Shown piece after piece: positions 18,150-27,918 of a stretch of 64,000 nucleotides of DNA. The DNA is from Saprospiraceae bacterium (GTDB lineage Bacteria; Bacteroidota; Bacteroidia; Chitinophagales; Saprospiraceae): the NCBI GenBank assembly GCA_016706365.1, contig JADJJU010000025.1:137041-201040 (forward strand). The letters are read 5' to 3'. A program made the position numbers and the translations under genes. The notes beneath the pieces were generated by a model. The model saw nothing but the letters and a program-made list of their open reading frames with translations, was not told where the DNA came from and ran no database searches. Numbering within the stretch: position 1 is the stretch's first letter; every line of letters begins with the position of its first letter.

Positions 18150-21100
18150 TCAATTCAACTTATACGCCAGCCCCATCTCCTCCAATGCGTCCACAAGTGA
18201 TGAACTTATCTGCACTCCAGAATTGCCGGAAATCATATTTAAATTGACTTTTTCCTCATTATCCACCAACATGACTTTCAAGGAGTGATCACCCTTGTGA
18301 ATCTGACAATGATGTATGATTTGTGCCAAAAGATCTTCAGACAACTTTCTGGCAGGCACCATGAGCGTCAAAGATTTCAACAATTGATGCGAGGCTTCTT
18401 CCAGGTGCTGAATTTTATCAACAGAAAAAGTGTATTCATCATTGTTGTATCGCTTACCATATGTCCCTTCCAGCATCAACATCTGGCCTTCTTCAAAGAA
18501 GTGTTTAAATTTGAGATACTGATCCTTGTAAAGCTCAATCACCAATTCGCCCTCGAAGTCCTGAACACTAAAATATCCATAACCCGCCCCTCTCATATTG
18601 ACCTTGTGAACCGCACTAGTTACTAAACCGGCAACCCGTATTTTCCGATCTTTCATTTCCTGCACTTTGTTCAGGGCACAAGATGTAAAATGCTTAACCT
18701 CAAGTTTGAAAGAGTCCAGTGGATGCGCACTCAGATAAATTCCTATGATTTCCTTTTCCTTGTTGAGCTTGTAGATCAAACTCCAGGGCTCTGAAGGAGC
18801 AATCGGAGGCTCCGGTAACTGAGTGGCCTCAGCTGTTCCAAACAATGAGATTTGATTTGAATTTTGAGATTCCTGGCAGGCATTTCCATATTTTATAGCA
18901 TGCTCTATCAAATTTTCAAATTTATCAGAAGGCGCAAAATACTGGCCCCTGTGTATTCCGGTAAAGCAATCAAAACCACCTGCCCAGACGAGGCATTCAA
19001 ATGATTTTTTATTAACAGCCCTCAGATTTACTCTCTTTGCAAATTCAAAAATGGATTTGAAAGGTCCGTTATTCTTCCGTTCCAGCAGTATAAAATCTAT
19101 TGCTGCTTCTCCTAATCCTTTAATACCCGACATTCCGAAACGAATCTGCCCTTTCTTATTGGACACGAAGTTGAGCCCGGATTCATTTATATCAGGACCC
19201 AACACCTGAACACCCATTCTCTTACACTCCTCCATGAAGAAAGTAATCTTGTCAATGTTACCTTTTGTGTGAGTCAACACAGAAGCCATAAACTCAGCCG
19301 GATAATTGGCTTTCAAATATGCAGTCTGATATGCTACCACTGCATAGCAGGTAGAGTGGGATTTGTTGAATGCGTAAGAAGCAAATTTTTCCCAGTCAGT
19401 CCAGATTTTTTCCAGTGCCTTGACGGGATGCCCCTTGGCGGCTGCCTGCTCCACGAACTGCGGTTTCAGTTTATTCAATACTGATATCTGCTTCTTTCCC
19501 ATTGCCTTCCTTAAAGTATCAGCTTCCCCTTTTGAGAATCCTGCAAGCGACTGGGACAATAGCATTACCTGTTCCTGGTAGACTGTAATTCCATAGGTCT
19601 CTTCTAAATATTCTGCCATTTCAGGCAGATCATAAGACACTTGTTCATGTCCATGTTTCCTCTGGATGAAGGAAGGAATATATTGTAACGGCCCTGGTCT
19701 GTATAGAGCATTCATCGCAATCAAATCTTCCAGTTTATCCGGCTTGAGTTCTTTCAAATATTTCTGCATGCCTGCAGATTCAAACTGAAACACACCATTC
19801 GTATCACCTCTTTGAAACAGTTCAAAAGTTTTTTCATCAGTCAGGGTAATCTCATCCAAATCAATGCTTACTCCGTGATTTTCTTTTATCAGGACGATGG
19901 CGTCTTTTAGAATAGTCAATGTCTTCAATCCCAGAAAGTCCATCTTGATAACACCTGCATTCTCAATAATACTGCCCTCAAACTGGGTAATCAGTAATTC
20001 CGTATCCTTGGAGGTAGCCACCGGCAAAATATTGGTAATATCTTCAGGCGCAATGATGATTCCTGCGGCATGAATGCCTGTGTTCCTGACGGATCCTTCC
20101 AGTTTTTCTGCCTCTTTAAGAACCGCCGACCTTAGATCATCGCCATTATAGATATCCCTCAGTTTTTGTACATCATCCAAAATTTCCCTGGACAAGCCTT
20201 CTTTGTCAGAAAGACTATTTTCACCATCCATGGGAGCTTTTAATATCCTGCCCAGATTAATTCCTGGTCTGTCAGGGACGAGCTTCGCCAGAATGTTTGC
20301 TTCCTGAAGTGGAAGTTCCATCACTCTTGAGACATCTTTAATACTCATTTTGGCCGCCATGGAACCATAAGTGATGATATGTGCTACCTGATTTTTTCCA
20401 TATTTCTCTACTACATAATCGATGACCTTCTGACGACCATCGTCATCAAAATCTGTGTCGATATCGGGCATGCTCTTTCTTTCCGGATTCAAAAATCTCT
20501 CGAATAGTAATTTGTATTTGATGGGATCAATATTGGTGATTCCAATTGCATAAGCAACAACTGAACCTGCTGCAGATCCTCTCCCCGGTCCTACATAAAC
20601 TCCCAGATTTCTTCCTGCCTGAATAAAATCCCCTACAATGAGAAAGTAGCCGGAGAATCCCATGGTTTTTATAGTAAAAAGCTCAAAGCGAATTCTTTCT
20701 TCAATCTCAGGAGTAATATCGCCATATCGCTTTTTGGCTCCCTCATAAGTGATGACTTCCAGATATTGATCCTGATCTGTAAATCCTTCAGGAACAGGAA
20801 AATTTGGCAATGCAATATCTTTTTCAAGCTTGAGGAGCTCGACTTTATCAACGATTTCATTTGTATTATCAATAGCCTGAGGAATATCGCTGAAAAGCGC
20901 ATTCATCTGAGCCTGTTTTTTAAAATAAAACTGATCATTGGGAAATCCAAATCTGTATCCTTTTCCCGATTCTTCGTCAGTAGCAATAGGAGTACTCTGC
21001 ATATCTCCGGTATTCACACAAAGCAGAATATCATGAGCATTAGAGTCCTCCTGATCAATGTAGTGGGAGTCATTAGAAGCAATGATCTTAACATTGTATT

Positions 21101-21725
21101 TAACAGCAAAACGTAACAATACTTCATTCACAGTATGTTGTTCCGGCAAATCATGCCTTTGCAGCTCGATATAATAATCTTCACCAAATAAGTCAAGCCA
21201 CCATTTGAAAAGCTTTTCTGCCTCCGCTTCACCTTTGCTCAAAATGGCTTGGGGCACTTCAGCGCCCAGACAACAAGTAGTGGCAATCAAGCCTTCATGA
21301 TATTGCAAAATCAATTCCTTATCGATCCTGGGCCACTTAGAATACAATCCTTCTATGTACCCCAGAGAACATAGTTTTGTCAGGTTTTTATATCCAATAT
21401 CGTTTTTAGCCAGGAAAAGCTGATGATATCTCTTGTCTCTCTTGTCTTTTGTAAATTGCTTGATATGTCTGTTTTCAACCACATAAAATTCACACCCAAC
21501 TATGGGCTTTACTTTTAGTCTCTTGTCATTGGGATCATCCGGATTAAGTCTGTGTTTGTAAGCCTCTGCAACAAATTGAAATGCACCGAACATGTTACCA
21601 TGATCTGTAATTGCAATAGCCGGCATCTGATCATTGATGGCCTTTTTATATAACCCTGAAATATTGGCTGCTCCATCCAGCAAAGAATATTGCGTATGAA
21701 CATGTAAATGGCTAAAAACTGGCAT
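18150..21725 (-). CDS. dnaE: DNA polymerase III subunit alpha
   Basis: A complete 1191-residue replicative polymerase. The N-terminal PHP domain opens with FSHLHVHTQYSLLDG and contains AITDHGNMFG. The polymerase palm has GPGRGSAAGSVVAYAIGIT and the catalytic acidic motif PDIDTDFDDDGR at about residues 418-429. Further conserved pieces are the finger-domain NTGIHAAGIIIAPEDI, ALYRPGPLQYIPSFI and KSHSTCYAVVAYQTAYLKA. A C-terminal OB fold (KIRVAGLVTS) follows. It polymerises DNA at the replication fork with DnaN and DnaX. Length and motif order match Bacteroidota DnaE. It is divergent from acyP; its start is ATG 21725. Confidence 0.97.
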   Translation of the reverse strand: MPVFSHLHVHTQYSLLDGAANISGLYKKAINDQMPAIAITDHGNMFGAFQFVAEAYKHRLNPDDPNDKRLKVKPIVGCEFYVVENRHIKQFTKDKRDKRYHQLFLAKNDIGYKNLTKLCSLGYIEGLYSKWPRIDKELILQYHEGLIATTCCLGAEVPQAILSKGEAEAEKLFKWWLDLFGEDYYIELQRHDLPEQHTVNEVLLRFAVKYNVKIIASNDSHYIDQEDSNAHDILLCVNTGDMQSTPIATDEESGKGYRFGFPNDQFYFKKQAQMNALFSDIPQAIDNTNEIVDKVELLKLEKDIALPNFPVPEGFTDQDQYLEVITYEGAKKRYGDITPEIEERIRFELFTIKTMGFSGYFLIVGDFIQAGRNLGVYVGPGRGSAAGSVVAYAIGITNIDPIKYKLLFERFLNPERKSMPDIDTDFDDDGRQKVIDYVVEKYGKNQVAHIITYGSMAAKMSIKDVSRVMELPLQEANILAKLVPDRPGINLGRILKAPMDGENSLSDKEGLSREILDDVQKLRDIYNGDDLRSAVLKEAEKLEGSVRNTGIHAAGIIIAPEDITNILPVATSKDTELLITQFEGSIIENAGVIKMDFLGLKTLTILKDAIVLIKENHGVSIDLDEITLTDEKTFELFQRGDTNGVFQFESAGMQKYLKELKPDKLEDLIAMNALYRPGPLQYIPSFIQRKHGHEQVSYDLPEMAEYLEETYGITVYQEQVMLLSQSLAGFSKGEADTLRKAMGKKQISVLNKLKPQFVEQAAAKGHPVKALEKIWTDWEKFASYAFNKSHSTCYAVVAYQTAYLKANYPAEFMASVLTHTKGNIDKITFFMEECKRMGVQVLGPDINESGLNFVSNKKGQIRFGMSGIKGLGEAAIDFILLERKNNGPFKSIFEFAKRVNLRAVNKKSFECLVWAGGFDCFTGIHRGQYFAPSDKFENLIEHAIKYGNACQESQNSNQISLFGTAEATQLPEPPIAPSEPWSLIYKLNKEKEIIGIYLSAHPLDSFKLEVKHFTSCALNKVQEMKDRKIRVAGLVTSAVHKVNMRGAGYGYFSVQDFEGELVIELYKDQYLKFKHFFEEGQMLMLEGTYGKRYNNDEYTFSVDKIQHLEEASHQLLKSLTLMVPARKLSEDLLAQIIHHCQIHKGDHSLKVMLVDNEEKVNLNMISGNSGVQISSSLVDALEEMGLAYKLN

Positions 21726-21980
21726 ATGGAAATTTAAATGAGGATCGAAAATATATAAAATATTTCAATTTGAAGTACTTAATTGCTCTGACTAGCATAC
21801 CAACAGATCGTTCACAGGAATGATTCAATTATTTGTTTTTAGATAATTTTCCGCCCGAAACTGCAGTATTTGTTGTATTATGATTCCTGACCAATGCTCT
21901 GTGGCGCCGCTATTTTGTTCAGACAATAGTAGCTTTTCCCATTCAATCAAAGGCAATCCAAGCCTATACATTTAAATTTT

Positions 21981-21988
21981 TATCTTTG
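21981..21988 (+). promoter_or_regulatory. -7 promoter box TATCTTTG upstream of acyP
   Basis: An exact TAnnTTTG box, the Bacteroidota sigma-A -7 element, lies 63 bases before the acyP start within the 326-base dnaE/acyP divergent spacer. No convincing TTTG -33 element is seen at the expected 19-21 base distance. The rest of the spacer (21726-22051) holds no gene. Confidence 0.5.
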
Positions 21989-22051
21989 TGGCAATTGTGG
22001 AAGATCGTGTTTTATGATCTTGTTTATTCATGATAATTAAAACTTGAATGT

Positions 22052-22318
22052 ATGGAAAGGTATATGATGCGGATCGATGGTAAAGTGCAGGGTGTTTGGT
22101 TCAGACAATCTACTTTAAAAAAGGCAAAGGAACTGGGTCTTGGCGGATTTGTCCAAAATGAAGACGGAGGATCAGTCTATGTGGAAGCGGAGGGCAATAA
22201 AGAATCTCTTAATGCGCTAATAGCATGGTGTCTGGATGGTCCTGAAACAGCTAGTGTTAAAGCCATCACAGTTGTGAAAGGCCCGGGAACCGGATCTAAA
22301 GAATTTGTTGTGAAGTAA
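22052..22318 (+). CDS. acyP: Acylphosphatase
   Basis: An 88-residue enzyme with the signature GKVQGVWFRQST (catalytic Arg about residue 19) and GFVQNEDGGSVYVEAEG (catalytic Asn about residue 37). Both active-site residues are present and the length is typical. It hydrolyses acyl phosphates such as acetyl phosphate or carbamoyl phosphate in the cytoplasm. It is followed 68 bases later by the FKBP gene in the same direction and may share its transcript. Confidence 0.93.
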   Translation: MERYMMRIDGKVQGVWFRQSTLKKAKELGLGGFVQNEDGGSVYVEAEGNKESLNALIAWCLDGPETASVKAITVVKGPGTGSKEFVVK

Positions 22319-22386
22319 TTTTCCGGGGTACTTTTTCTGCTCTTTCAGCGCGTAATTATCCATTAATTTTTTAAAAATCAACCAAT

Positions 22387-22854
22387 ATGAAAGCATTGCT
22401 TTTTCTGTTTTTGATTGGAGCATTCACAATGAGCTCCTGCAAAAAGAATGAATTTTGTGAGCCCTCTACATTTAAAGCCCCTATATCTGAAATCAATGCG
22501 TTGCGAACTCTTCTGGACAATCAGAATATAACATATACAGAAGATTCAAGAGGCTTCTTTTACGAAATCAAGAAACTGGAACAGGGTGAAAAACCGGATG
22601 TTTGTTCCACAGTAAGAGTAAAATATGAACTTAGGTTAATGAATGGAAATATTATAGAAAACACTCCTGATGTTACTTTTCAGTTAGGTGGTTTGATTTT
22701 AGGCTGGCAGATGGGAATTCCGCTAATCGGAAAAGGCAGTACAATTATTTTATACTTACCTCCGGGATTAGCATATGGTGCACAGGCTACAGCAGATATA
22801 CCTGCAAATTCAAATCTAATATTTGAAATTGAACTGTTGGATGTCTTTAAATAA
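22387..22854 (+). CDS. FKBP-type peptidyl-prolyl isomerase, lipoprotein
   Basis: A 155-residue protein. MKALLFLFLIGAFTMSSC is a lipoprotein signal with Cys at 18, followed by KKNE. The FKBP domain spans about 55-155: VRVKYELRLMNGNIIENT, then WQMGIPLIGKGSTIILYLPPGLAYGAQA and the final strand LIFEIELLDVFK. These match the FKBP core including the GLAYG loop. It should assist folding of envelope proteins in the periplasm or on the outer membrane. Several FKBP lipoproteins per genome are normal in Bacteroidota. Confidence 0.88.
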   Translation: MKALLFLFLIGAFTMSSCKKNEFCEPSTFKAPISEINALRTLLDNQNITYTEDSRGFFYEIKKLEQGEKPDVCSTVRVKYELRLMNGNIIENTPDVTFQLGGLILGWQMGIPLIGKGSTIILYLPPGLAYGAQATADIPANSNLIFEIELLDVFK

Positions 22855-22914
22855 TTAACAAGGGGGTAATTAATTGTTTGTGTAGTATAAAAGTTGTCTA
22901 TTAGTTCTGAGCCT

Positions 22915-22957
22915 TAAAATAAAAAGAGGGAAGCAAGACATTCTCACTCCCCTCTTT
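22915..22957 (-). terminator. Intrinsic terminator of tRNA-Leu
   Basis: On the minus strand AAAGAGGG (22957-22950) pairs with CCCTCTTT (22930-22923) around a 19-base loop and runs straight into TTTTATTTT. It starts three bases after the tRNA 3' end. Confidence 0.8.
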
Positions 22958-22959
22958 AG

Positions 22960-23043
22960 TACCCACGACTGGATTCGAACCAGCACATCCTTTCGGACAC
23001 TACCACCTCAAGGTAGCATGTCTACCAATTTCATCACATGGGC
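22960..23043 (-). tRNA. tRNA-Leu (anticodon GAG)
   Basis: The 84-nt minus-strand sequence folds as a class II tRNA. The 7-bp acceptor stem GCCCATG/CGTGGGT has a G-U first pair and a T-G pair. The anticodon arm CTACC-TTGAGGT-GGTAG puts GAG at 23009-23007. There is a long variable arm (TGTCCGAAAGGATG) and the T-arm contains GGTTCGAATCC. The discriminator is A and CCA is not encoded. The long variable arm and A73 fit leucine. A terminator follows directly. Confidence 0.95.
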
Positions 23044-23266
23044 ATTTATCAGATGACTTGCCAGACTGGCTGGTCTTAGTTTCTGATAAGGACTGCAAAA
23101 ATACAATACTTGCTATAAATAAGTATTCATACTCTCATTAATTTCGTTTTATGGGATTCTGATAGCTCAGGAACTATCTTCAATCCACCTTTTCAATCGA
23201 TTTTGGTAAATTCTGATCTGCCAAATGAAATATATTACAAAAAAGTGCAATATTTAATCTTATTAT

Positions 23267-23274
23267 TATCTTTG
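23267..23274 (+). promoter_or_regulatory. -7 promoter box TATCTTTG upstream of ftsK
   Basis: An exact TAnnTTTG box lies 45 bases before the ftsK start, giving a leader of roughly 40 bases. No clear -33 TTTG is visible upstream. The rest of the spacer between the tRNA and ftsK holds nothing else that I recognise. Confidence 0.6.
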
Positions 23275-23319
23275 CTCAATTAACTGGTAGAGGTAAGCAA
23301 CGCAGACTAAGGTAGTATT

Positions 23320-25824
23320 ATGGCAAAAAAGAAGCCTCAAAGAAAATGGTGGAGCTGGTCTTCTCTTAAAGAAGACTGGAGTGACGAAAGGATCCCTCGC
23401 TTATTGGGCTTATTTTGCTTTTTTATATCCTTCTACCTCATAATTTCTTTCATTGCTTACTGCTTTACCTGGAAAGAAGATCAGGACAAGGTGCTTCAGT
23501 TTTCCTGGAATATACTATTTGAGAAAGATTTGGAAATGACCAACTGGCTCGGAAGGCTGGGAGCAGTTGTTTCCCATCAATTTTTCTATTGGGGCTTCGG
23601 AGTGGCGAGCTTTATTTTTGTGTATTTTATTGTTCAGTTTGGCCGAAAGTTATTCGATCCATTTTCTGTCAATATTTTCAAAACCATACAGGATACAATC
23701 CTCACACTATTAGTTGGGGCACCATTTGCACATCTGGCAATGAGTTGGAGTGGATCAGGATTTTCCTGGGGCGGTGCAGTAGGTAAGGATATTATTTTGT
23801 GGATGAATACTTTCCTTGGCACATTTGGCACCATCATACTATTCATTTTCACTTTTGTAGCGCTGAGCATCTGGTACAGAAGTCCTGCTTTGCAATATTT
23901 TTCTAAAGGTGCATTTTTGAAACCTCTTTTTCAATGGTGGAAAAATCGCCCGGTAAAAGAGAAACCGCTTGCAAAACCCGAAAGTCTGAAAAAGCAATCC
24001 GGGTTGCAGCCAAATCTCAGCGAGGATTACGATTTTGAAGTGGAGGATTCTCTTAAATCCGGGCCTTTATCGCTGGCACTGGATGAAGATGATGAGGAAT
24101 CTGCATTTGACCTGATGAACAAATCTTCCCAAACTTCAGGCAAAACAATTGTTTTGGAAGGCCAGACAGAGCTAGAACTTGTGGAGGATGATGAGATTTT
24201 TTCCGGAATGAAAAAAGATATTGAGGTGGAGCTGGCTGCACAATCTGTCGTCCAAAATTATATCGAAGATGTACAGATGGAGGAAGACGAGCCTCTTGAT
24301 ATGGAGCCATATGACCCTACTAAGGAATTAGCCGGCTACAAAACTCCCAGCCTCGAATTGCTTGAAAGCTATTCCGATCAGGTTATTGAAGTAGATCGCT
24401 CAGAATTAGAGGCCAACAAAAATCAAATCATTGCCACGCTCTCAAACTATAAAATTGAGATCACAAAAATTAGGGCTACAATAGGTCCGACGATAACATT
24501 ATATGAAATCATTCCTGCTCCCGGCGTCAGAATCTCGAAGATAAAAAACCTTGAAGACGATATCGCATTGAGTCTTTCTGCTCTGGGCATACGTATCATC
24601 GCCCCCATTCCGGGAAAAGGTACTATTGGTATTGAAGTTCCTAATAAAAAGAAACAAATCGTATCCCTCAGAGAAATATTGCAATCTGAGAAATTCCAGA
24701 ATGCTAATATGGAATTGCCCATTGCTTTGGGAAAAACGATCTCCAATGAAGTATTTGTTGCAGATCTTTCCAAGATGCCACACATGCTCATTGCAGGAGC
24801 AACCGGACAGGGTAAATCTGTAGGTATCAATGCGATCCTGATGTCGATTCTTTACAAAAAGCATCCCTCTCAGGTTAAGCTGGTATTGATCGATCCTAAA
24901 AAAGTAGAACTTTCCATTTATAGCAAACTGGAAAGTCACTTTCTGGCTTTTCTTCCGGATGAAGCAGAACCTATCATCACAGAGACCAAGAAAGTCATCA
25001 ATACACTGAACTCTCTGTGTATTGAAATGGATACACGGTATGATCTCCTGAAAAAAGCCAATGCAAGGAATATCCTGGAATACAATGCGAAGTTTACAGC
25101 CAGAAGACTTAATCCTGAAAAAGGGCACAAATATTTACCTTATATCATTTTGGTAGTGGATGAGTTTGCGGACCTTATTATGACCGCAGGCAAAGAGGTA
25201 GAAATGCCGATTGCCCGTCTTGCGCAATTGGCAAGAGCTATTGGAATTCACCTTATCATTGCCACACAGCGGCCATCTGTCAACATTATTACAGGAGTTA
25301 TTAAGGCCAACTTTCCTGCCAGAATTGCTTTTAAAGTTACTTCACAGGTCGATTCAAAAACTATTCTTGACAGAAGTGGTGCAAATCAGCTTATTGGTAG
25401 AGGAGATATGCTTCTTTCAGTAGGCGGTGACATGGTCAGACTACAATGTGCTTTTGTTGATACTCCGGAGGTTGAGCGAACAATAGATGATATTTCTGCA
25501 CAGAAAGGAAATCCAATTCCATTTTATCTACCGGAATATGTGGGAGCTGACGAGGATGGTGATGGGGGAGGAAATTATTCCGCATCAGATTTGGATGATT
25601 TCTTCGAAGATGCAGCAAGGCTGGTAGTCCAGAATCAACAAGGATCCACTTCAATGATCCAAAGAAGACTGAAACTAGGCTACAACAGAGCCGGTAGAAT
25701 CATGGATCAACTGGAAGCATTCGGCATTGTGGGTGGTAATGAAGGAAGTAAAGCAAGAGAAGTCCTGGTCCACGATGAGTACGAATTGGAGCGCCATTTA
25801 GAGCAAATAAAAGCTAAAAAATAA
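23320..25824 (+). CDS. ftsK: DNA translocase FtsK/SpoIIIE
   Basis: An 834-residue protein. Four membrane helices occupy about residues 25-190, then a short acidic linker, shorter than in E. coli. The alpha/beta motor follows: LARIRATIGPTIT-type ATIGPTITLYEIIPAPGVR, Walker A GATGQGKSVGINAI at about 490, and Walker B ILVVDEFADLIM near 608, followed by IHLIIATQRPSVNIITG. A C-terminal winged-helix gamma domain (STSMIQRRLKLGYNRAGRIMDQLE) reads KOPS-like sequences. It pumps the chromosome terminus through the division septum. All key residues are present. Confidence 0.96.
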   Translation: MAKKKPQRKWWSWSSLKEDWSDERIPRLLGLFCFFISFYLIISFIAYCFTWKEDQDKVLQFSWNILFEKDLEMTNWLGRLGAVVSHQFFYWGFGVASFIFVYFIVQFGRKLFDPFSVNIFKTIQDTILTLLVGAPFAHLAMSWSGSGFSWGGAVGKDIILWMNTFLGTFGTIILFIFTFVALSIWYRSPALQYFSKGAFLKPLFQWWKNRPVKEKPLAKPESLKKQSGLQPNLSEDYDFEVEDSLKSGPLSLALDEDDEESAFDLMNKSSQTSGKTIVLEGQTELELVEDDEIFSGMKKDIEVELAAQSVVQNYIEDVQMEEDEPLDMEPYDPTKELAGYKTPSLELLESYSDQVIEVDRSELEANKNQIIATLSNYKIEITKIRATIGPTITLYEIIPAPGVRISKIKNLEDDIALSLSALGIRIIAPIPGKGTIGIEVPNKKKQIVSLREILQSEKFQNANMELPIALGKTISNEVFVADLSKMPHMLIAGATGQGKSVGINAILMSILYKKHPSQVKLVLIDPKKVELSIYSKLESHFLAFLPDEAEPIITETKKVINTLNSLCIEMDTRYDLLKKANARNILEYNAKFTARRLNPEKGHKYLPYIILVVDEFADLIMTAGKEVEMPIARLAQLARAIGIHLIIATQRPSVNIITGVIKANFPARIAFKVTSQVDSKTILDRSGANQLIGRGDMLLSVGGDMVRLQCAFVDTPEVERTIDDISAQKGNPIPFYLPEYVGADEDGDGGGNYSASDLDDFFEDAARLVVQNQQGSTSMIQRRLKLGYNRAGRIMDQLEAFGIVGGNEGSKAREVLVHDEYELERHLEQIKAKK

Positions 25825-25930
25825 GCTCCCTTTTACAAAAAATGTTTTTGCGTCTTGCTGAGCATCCAATTAATGCTGATTATATGAAATTTCAGGTATT
25901 TCTACCTGATGCAATCACTTTCCTTTGCTA

Positions 25931-25938
25931 TATATTTG
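25931..25938 (+). promoter_or_regulatory. -7 promoter box TATATTTG of the signalling cassette
   Basis: An exact TAnnTTTG box lies 33 bases before the ATG at 25971. It falls inside the longer frame that opens at 25842, which shows that this longer frame's start cannot be the real one for transcripts from this promoter. Confidence 0.65.
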
Positions 25939-25970
25939 ATAAATCTGTTCATCTCCTAATGCAGCTTATC

Positions 25971-26495
25971 ATGAATAAGAGTAGCAATTTATTGAGTTAT
26001 GTATTCGTTGCATTATGCACCGTCGGTCTTATGTTTCCAATTTTGAGTTTTATACTTGTAGATAACAACTCAGAAAGTAAAAACTTGCAAATGAAGGTGC
26101 TTGCGGACACGACAGTTTCAATTACTTTTGAGCGAATTGGGTTGACAGATCCTCCTACTGGTAAGTTTGAGCCCGAAAATAATGCCAGAGTTGCCATTGA
26201 TAGCTTTAAGAATCTTTGGAATAATGCTCCATCAGGAATCATACAAATCGCCAGATCAAAGATTACAAAATCGGATTTATTTTCAATATCAGCATTGGAT
26301 TCACTTTTAGCTATCAGCAACAATACAAGATATCGCGCAAAATATCTAGCTATGATCAAAGGTATAGATCCCATTAGCGGAAACTTAAAAAGCTATCTGG
26401 CACTGGTGGATAATGATTTGAAAATTATTAAGCAATCTGAGAATACAACATATATTCAGGAGGGCGGAAGATGCCCGGACCTTTGTCCTGAATAA
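25971..26495 (+). CDS. Membrane-anchored protein of unknown function, first gene of a signalling cassette
   Basis: The start is set at ATG 25971 (MNKSSNLLSYVF) because a TATATTTG promoter box lies just upstream and the preceding 43 codons look non-coding. The 174-residue product has one N-terminal hydrophobic helix (about 8-32), then a soluble domain with strands such as TVSITFERIGLTDPP and a C-terminal segment KSYLALVDNDLKIIKQSEN. It ends in a two-cysteine tail, GGRCPDLCPE. I do not recognise the family. It precedes a multi-TM protein, a NarL-type kinase and a LuxR-type regulator, so a role as envelope sensor or ligand partner is a guess from context. Confidence 0.7.
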   Translation: MNKSSNLLSYVFVALCTVGLMFPILSFILVDNNSESKNLQMKVLADTTVSITFERIGLTDPPTGKFEPENNARVAIDSFKNLWNNAPSGIIQIARSKITKSDLFSISALDSLLAISNNTRYRAKYLAMIKGIDPISGNLKSYLALVDNDLKIIKQSENTTYIQEGGRCPDLCPE

Positions 26496-26560
26496 TAGAT
26501 GATGATATTGGTCATTTACATATCTAATAACCACTCTAAAATTCCAAAAATAAAATAGTA

Positions 26561-27184
26561 ATGTATTATTATTTGCTAATGCTGTTCCTTTCAATTACCG
26601 GTATTTTTGCATGGTTGAAATGGAAAAAATCTGATGAAAATTATAAGCCATTTCTAGCAATTTTAATGGTCGGAGCAGTTACTGAAATAATTAATTTTCT
26701 ATGTGGAAGGATTTTCCAGAATAACAGACCATCCACAAATATTTACGTGCTGGTTGCCGCTTTATTGTGGTTGTTCCAATTTTCTAAATGGAATACATTT
26801 GGCAAAAATCCCAGGATTTCTATTTACTTGGCAATTAGCATTATACTCGCCTGGATTTGGAATTTATTCTATGTTGATGGAATATTAAACTTGCTGATAC
26901 ATTACAGAGTGTATAGTTCATTTATACTTGTAATTCTGTCAGTGCACCAATTAAATTATTATATTGTTCATTATAAGGGAGATCTGTTTAAGTCCTCAAT
27001 ATTTCTGATTTGCGTGGGTCTATTAATACAGTTTACCCTGAAAATTCTAACTGAATGTTTTTATTTGATCAATACCTCAGGAGCACACCTAACATCTTGG
27101 GTAGGTATGATATTTTCTACTCTGCTGTATATTGTAGCGATGTATTACCTGCCTCAGAAAAAAATCCGATCGGGCCACTCCTGA
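26561..27184 (+). CDS. Multi-TM membrane protein coupled to a histidine kinase
   Basis: A 207-residue protein with six or seven hydrophobic helices and no soluble domain. Its stop codon shares a base with the kinase start (TGATG at 27182-27186), so the two are translationally coupled. The kinase itself has only one short helix. A plausible reading is that this protein supplies the membrane sensor module that is normally fused to the N-terminus of a NarL-type kinase. Similar unnamed membrane proteins occur before such kinases in Bacteroidota (from memory). No family is assigned. Confidence 0.75.
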   Translation: MYYYLLMLFLSITGIFAWLKWKKSDENYKPFLAILMVGAVTEIINFLCGRIFQNNRPSTNIYVLVAALLWLFQFSKWNTFGKNPRISIYLAISIILAWIWNLFYVDGILNLLIHYRVYSSFILVILSVHQLNYYIVHYKGDLFKSSIFLICVGLLIQFTLKILTECFYLINTSGAHLTSWVGMIFSTLLYIVAMYYLPQKKIRSGHS

Positions 27185-27918
27185 TGGCAGCTGCTGTCCT
27201 CGGAACAATTGTGATATACTTCATTGCTTCCCTAATCAGGCATCAGCGGATAAATGTAAAACTGAATCAGGAAAAGGTAGAAGCAGAAATTATCACACTT
27301 GAAAACGAAAGACGCAGAATTGCAGCAGATTTGCACGATGAAGTGGGGCCCATGCTCTCCGGTATCAAACTTATGATTTCAAGCCTGGAGGTGGACAATG
27401 AATCCGGTCGTGACCGTATCAGCAAGGTTAAAGAGTACATTGATCATAGTATTCAAAGGATGAGAGAAATCTCAAACAACCTGCTTCCGGCAGTTCTGGA
27501 AAAAAGAGGAATTTTGGAAGCCCTTCATCAATTGTTTGTAGAATGTCAGAAAGTTCATGGCATCATGATTCAGTTCAGTTATGATGAAAATATTATGCTA
27601 AGCTCACAAAGACAGCTGCATCTCTACAGGATATTACAGGAAATTCTGCATAATACAATCAAGCATTCAGAAGCCAGAACATTACGGGTCGAGCTCTTAA
27701 AGAGCAATAAAAGTATATCCTTGTACACAGAAGATGACGGCAAAGGGTTCGATATTCAGGACAGGTCTCAAAAAGGTAAAGGTCTCGGTATGAGGAATCT
27801 GCATAGCAGGGCAGAATTATTATCAGGAAACATGTATATTGAGTCGGTTCCTTCAAAGGGTACCCGTATCACGCTAAATTTTCCCAGTCATGAACAGGAT
27901 AGCCTCAGTAAAAGCTGA
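27184..27918 (+). CDS. NarL-type sensor histidine kinase
   Basis: The start at 27184 (MAAAVLGTIVIYF) is preferred to an in-frame ATG at 27055, because it makes a TGATG junction with the upstream gene. The 244-residue protein has one membrane helix (about 3-19), a short coiled coil rich in Glu (QEKVEAEIITLENERRR), and the HisKA_3 box RRRIAADLHDEVGPML with the phospho-acceptor His near residue 54. HATPase_c features are EILHNTIKHSEA (N box), EDDGKGFD (G1) and GKGLGMRNLHSRA (G2). It should phosphorylate the LuxR-type regulator encoded next. Confidence 0.92.
   Translation: MAAAVLGTIVIYFIASLIRHQRINVKLNQEKVEAEIITLENERRRIAADLHDEVGPMLSGIKLMISSLEVDNESGRDRISKVKEYIDHSIQRMREISNNLLPAVLEKRGILEALHQLFVECQKVHGIMIQFSYDENIMLSSQRQLHLYRILQEILHNTIKHSEARTLRVELLKSNKSISLYTEDDGKGFDIQDRSQKGKGLGMRNLHSRAELLSGNMYIESVPSKGTRITLNFPSHEQDSLSKS

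Noticed and set aside
25842..25970. N-terminal extension of the first signalling-cassette gene
   Set aside because: The perfect TATATTTG promoter box lies inside it, and the following ATG begins directly with a membrane helix.
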